Assembly: GCF_026012395.1 (NCBI RefSeq)
Contig: NZ_BRZA01000002.1
Location: forward strand, 806,001-870,000
DNA from: Lysinibacillus piscis
Lineage (GTDB): Bacteria; Bacillota; Bacilli; Bacillales_A; Planococcaceae
Direction: 5' to 3'
Length of the DNA: 64,000 nucleotides
The translations under genes and the position numbers were made by a program. Shown here piece after piece: positions 61,793-64,000 of this stretch. The stretch's first letter is position 1, and every line of letters begins with the position of its first letter. Below the pieces are notes generated by a model that ran no database searches, was not told where the DNA came from, and was given only the letters and a program-made list of their open reading frames with translations.

Positions 61793-62230
61793 ATGGATAC
61801 TAATTTTCAACAAATCATAACGATGATAAAGGAGAAGTATGGGCTGGATCTTGTGATGTTAGCCTTTATACAGCCAGCTCAATTGGACTATGTATTGACA
61901 TGGCAGTATGCAGCGGGTAATATAAGTGATCGCTTTAAACGAATTGTGCTGCAATCAGGTAAGGGAGTGGCAGGCTCTGTTTTCAAATCAGGGAAGCCGA
62001 TGCTTGTCAAAAATGTCACAACTGAATATCCAATGAAGGATTTATTCAACTTTCCGATTGTTGTATCTGAAAAAATAAAAAGCTTCTGTGCCTTACCTCT
62101 TTATCAAAATCATAAAGTACAAGGGGTTATTCTTTTAGGGTATCGAATAGAGGATGCCATGACCGATGTGTTATATGAAACCATAAAAAAAAATATGAGT
62201 ACAGATGTTCCTGGCTTCTATGAAAGGTAG
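61793..62230 (+). CDS. nreA: Nitrate-sensing GAF-domain protein
   Basis: A 145-residue single GAF domain: DLVMLAFIQPAQLDYVLTWQYAAGNISDRFKRIVLQSGKGVAGSVFKSGKPMLV and SFCALPLYQNHKVQGVILLGYR. In Staphylococcus NreA binds nitrate and restrains the NreB kinase until nitrate is present. The identification rests on the position between narI and nreB and on the single-domain size. AAGGAG supports ATG 61793. Confidence 0.85.
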   Translation: MDTNFQQIITMIKEKYGLDLVMLAFIQPAQLDYVLTWQYAAGNISDRFKRIVLQSGKGVAGSVFKSGKPMLVKNVTTEYPMKDLFNFPIVVSEKIKSFCALPLYQNHKVQGVILLGYRIEDAMTDVLYETIKKNMSTDVPGFYER

Positions 62231-62241
62231 GTGGCAAAAGC

Positions 62242-63288
62242 GTGATTAATCATATGCCTTCACAATTAATAGACTGTTTATTAGGAATGTATGAATATAG
62301 TTCAGAGGCGATTTTCTTTTTTGGCAAGGATAATAAATTACTGAACTTAAATCCCGCAGCTAAAGAAATTTTAGAAGCAGGCGTTTTAGAGGAAATGCTA
62401 CAAGGAAGAGAAAAGTCAATTTGTTTAAGCTGTAAAGGGTATACAAGCACAGAGGAATTAGTGACTTGTCAAAGCTGCTATTTTTTAAATCCTCGGCAAG
62501 ATTTCAGCTCTTTTCAAATTTATTTAGAAACGAAAGGCAAAGGTGTTCTTCCATATGTAGCTAGTTTTCATACTATTGATCAGGCTGAAGATACGAAAGT
62601 GTTAATTTTAAGAAATTTAACGAAACAATTAGAAACACAGGAGTTATTATTTCATAATACAACGATTAAGCATATTATTAAGGCACAGGAAGATGAACGA
62701 AAAAGAATTTCAAGAGAGTTACATGATGGGGTAGCACAAGAAATACTCAGCTCACTTGTGGATATACGTGTGATGAAATATTTACAAGACCCAGCAGATG
62801 TCTCGCAAAAAATGAAACATATTGAAACATCCTTAACGAGATTATTGGATGAAATACGCAATATGTCGGTAGAGCTAAGACCGTCTTCACTAGATGATTT
62901 AGGTATTGAAGCAGCATTTCGCTCCCATTTTAAATGGATTGAAAAAAATTATGGTTTGATTGTCCATTATAGTCATAAAATCCAAGGAAAACGTTTTAAC
63001 AATGAAATCGAAACGGTTGTTTATCGTGTATGTCAAGAAGCGATATTGAACGTTTTAAAATATGCGGATGTCGATGAAATATTTGTTCATTTGTATGAGA
63101 CAGAAAATACATTAATGCTAGATATCATTGATCAGGGCAATGGTTTTGATATGAGCAATCGGGAAACGAAAGGGACAGGGTTAGGCTTGTTTGGCATGAA
63201 AGAGCGAGCAGAGCTTGTCAAAGGTACGTTTTCGATTACATCCTCTATTGGGAATGGAACGAAAGTGCATTTAGAAGTCCCTGTGTAA
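62242..63288 (+). CDS. nreB: Oxygen-sensing histidine kinase
   Basis: A 348-residue cytoplasmic kinase. The N-terminal PAS-like sensor has four cysteines, C61, C64, C76 and C79 (CLSC...CQSC), the arrangement that holds an oxygen-labile [4Fe-4S] cluster in staphylococcal NreB. The HisKA_3 dimerisation segment is [17 protein letters not shown], with H161 as phosphorylation site, followed by an ATPase domain ([37 protein letters not shown]). GTG 62242 follows AGGTGG. No membrane helix is present, so it senses cytoplasmic oxygen. Confidence 0.93.
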   Translation: MINHMPSQLIDCLLGMYEYSSEAIFFFGKDNKLLNLNPAAKEILEAGVLEEMLQGREKSICLSCKGYTSTEELVTCQSCYFLNPRQDFSSFQIYLETKGKGVLPYVASFHTIDQAEDTKVLILRNLTKQLETQELLFHNTTIKHIIKAQEDERKRISRELHDGVAQEILSSLVDIRVMKYLQDPADVSQKMKHIETSLTRLLDEIRNMSVELRPSSLDDLGIEAAFRSHFKWIEKNYGLIVHYSHKIQGKRFNNEIETVVYRVCQEAILNVLKYADVDEIFVHLYETENTLMLDIIDQGNGFDMSNRETKGTGLGLFGMKERAELVKGTFSITSSIGNGTKVHLEVPV

Positions 63289-63304
63289 AGGAGTAGTGAG
63301 CGGG

Positions 63305-63952
63305 TTGAGAATTGTAATTGCAGATGATCATGCAGTGGTACGTAGCGGTTTTTCGATGATTTTAAACTATCAAGAGGATATGGAAGTGGTGGCAACGGCT
63401 GCGGATGGTATTGAAGCCCACTTAATGGTCGCTAAATATAAGCCTGACATATTGTTGCTTGATTTAAGTATGCCTCCAGGTGAAAGTGGCTTAATCGCTA
63501 CAGGAAAAATTAATGAAGATTTTCCGAACACAAAAATTTTAGTGTTGACGATGTATGAGGATCAAGAGTATATGTTTCATGTGTTGAAAAGTGGTGCTTC
63601 TGGTTATATCTTAAAAAATGCACCTGACGAGGAATTACTTAGTGCCATACGGACGATTTATGAAGGAGGAACGTATATTCATCCGAAAATGGCGACCTCT
63701 CTTGTCAAAGAATTTATCAAAAAAGATCAAGCACTTGTCGACCATGACCCATTCCATGTGCTATCGAAAAGAGAGCTCGAAATTTTACCATTAGTAGCGA
63801 AAGGATATGGCAATAAAGATATTGCGGAGAAATTGTTTATTTCCGTGAAAACCGTGGAGGCACATAAGGCAAAAATTATGGAAAAGCTCGATTTAAAAAG
63901 CCGTCCTGAGCTAGTAGAGTATGCTTTAAAAAAGAAATTGCTTGATTTTTAA
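63305..63952 (+). CDS. nreC: Nitrate/oxygen response regulator
   Basis: A 215-residue NarL/FixJ-type regulator: receiver domain ([19 protein letters not shown], phosphoacceptor Asp in [40 protein letters not shown]) and a LuxR-type HTH ([43 protein letters not shown]). The start is TTG 63305 or GTG 63296: AAAGGAG is too close to the GTG and rather far from the TTG. It probably binds the phased dyads before narG. Confidence 0.92.
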   Translation: MRIVIADDHAVVRSGFSMILNYQEDMEVVATAADGIEAHLMVAKYKPDILLLDLSMPPGESGLIATGKINEDFPNTKILVLTMYEDQEYMFHVLKSGASGYILKNAPDEELLSAIRTIYEGGTYIHPKMATSLVKEFIKKDQALVDHDPFHVLSKRELEILPLVAKGYGNKDIAEKLFISVKTVEAHKAKIMEKLDLKSRPELVEYALKKKLLDF

Positions 63953-63963
63953 GGGAGGTGTAA

Positions 63964-64000
63964 ATGATGAAGTTTCAAAACAAGGATTATGCGATGCGTA
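63964..64000 (+). CDS. Start of a further gene, truncated by the window edge
   Basis: GGGAGGTG lies just before tandem ATGs (63964, 63967), and the first 12 codons (MMKFQNKDYAMR) are open to the edge. In Staphylococcus nreABC is followed by the nitrate transporter gene narT, so a nitrate/nitrite transporter is a reasonable guess, but nothing in these residues shows it. Confidence 0.5.
   Translation, partial: MMKFQNKDYAMR

Noticed and set aside
1..64000. CRISPR arrays, rRNA, tRNA or complete insertion sequences
   Set aside because: No regularly spaced identical repeats with unique spacers, no cloverleaf or rRNA-like sequence and no intact transposase were seen on either strand.

Overview
The window looks like chromosomal DNA of a low-GC, spore-forming Gram-positive of the Bacillales, most likely Lysinibacillus (Bacillus sphaericus group) or a near relative. 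The grounds are AT-rich codon use, strong GGAGG-type ribosome binding sites with frequent GTG/TTG starts, two secreted proteins with S-layer homology (SLH) repeats, meso-diaminopimelate dehydrogenase (the enzyme known from B. sphaericus), two YjcZ-type sporulation miniproteins, and many genes whose closest known relatives are B. subtilis y-genes (ywnAB, ydjI/ydjG, ykuI, ykvA, yvdRST). This assignment is inference from content. I see no rRNA, tRNA, CRISPR array, intact insertion sequence or prophage.

Layout. 1-4.9 kb: end of a membrane protein, thyA, two small unknown genes, a ywnA-ywnB pair with one matching palindrome before each gene, and aspartate ammonia-lyase. 5-12.4 kb: a Tet(M)/EF-G-like GTPase on the minus strand, an acetyltransferase, a nucleoside deoxyribosyltransferase, a MORN-repeat/AAA+ ATPase fusion and two tandem aldo/keto reductases. 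12.5-20.4 kb: acetyltransferase, SH3-polysaccharide deacetylase, formimidoylglutamase-type hydrolase, methyltransferase, glycerate kinase, thioesterase and a DUF423 protein. 20.4-28.6 kb: a broken gene, an SPFH/zinc-ribbon pair, a degenerate EAL protein (YkuI), a gene-poor stretch with an integrase-like remnant and a YjcZ gene, a DUF418 protein and a chemoreceptor with a membrane-embedded input domain. 28.6-34.5 kb: small genes, a WYL/YolD pair behind LexA-like boxes, a second YjcZ gene flanked by diverged direct repeats, and aconitase.

34.6-50.1 kb: lipoprotein, glycerophosphodiesterase, SLH protein, DJ-1 protein, Lrp regulator, ECF sigma/anti-sigma pair, divergent LysE exporter and MocR regulator, DHH phosphoesterase, XRE regulator with membrane partner, divergent MFS transporter and YeiL-type regulator, and a 936-residue Ig/SLH surface protein whose upstream region carries PhoP-box-like repeats. 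50.3-55.1 kb: ddh, a TetR/SMR efflux operon, DUF997-panF and a GIY-YIG protein. 55.3-64 kb: narGHJI followed by nreABC, an anaerobic nitrate respiration module with its own oxygen/nitrate-sensing regulators; a further gene begins at the right edge.

How the parts fit: most transcription units are short and end in clear intrinsic terminators, several shared by convergent genes. Many regulators lie beside a perfect or near-perfect palindrome (ywnA, XRE, TetR, MocR), so local autoregulated circuits are the main regulatory theme. The most interesting items are the MORN-AAA fusion, the PhoP-like repeats before the large surface protein, the helically phased dyads before narG, the LexA-type promoter of the WYL/YolD pair, the covarying hairpins near the yjcZ genes, and the 85-bp direct repeats.
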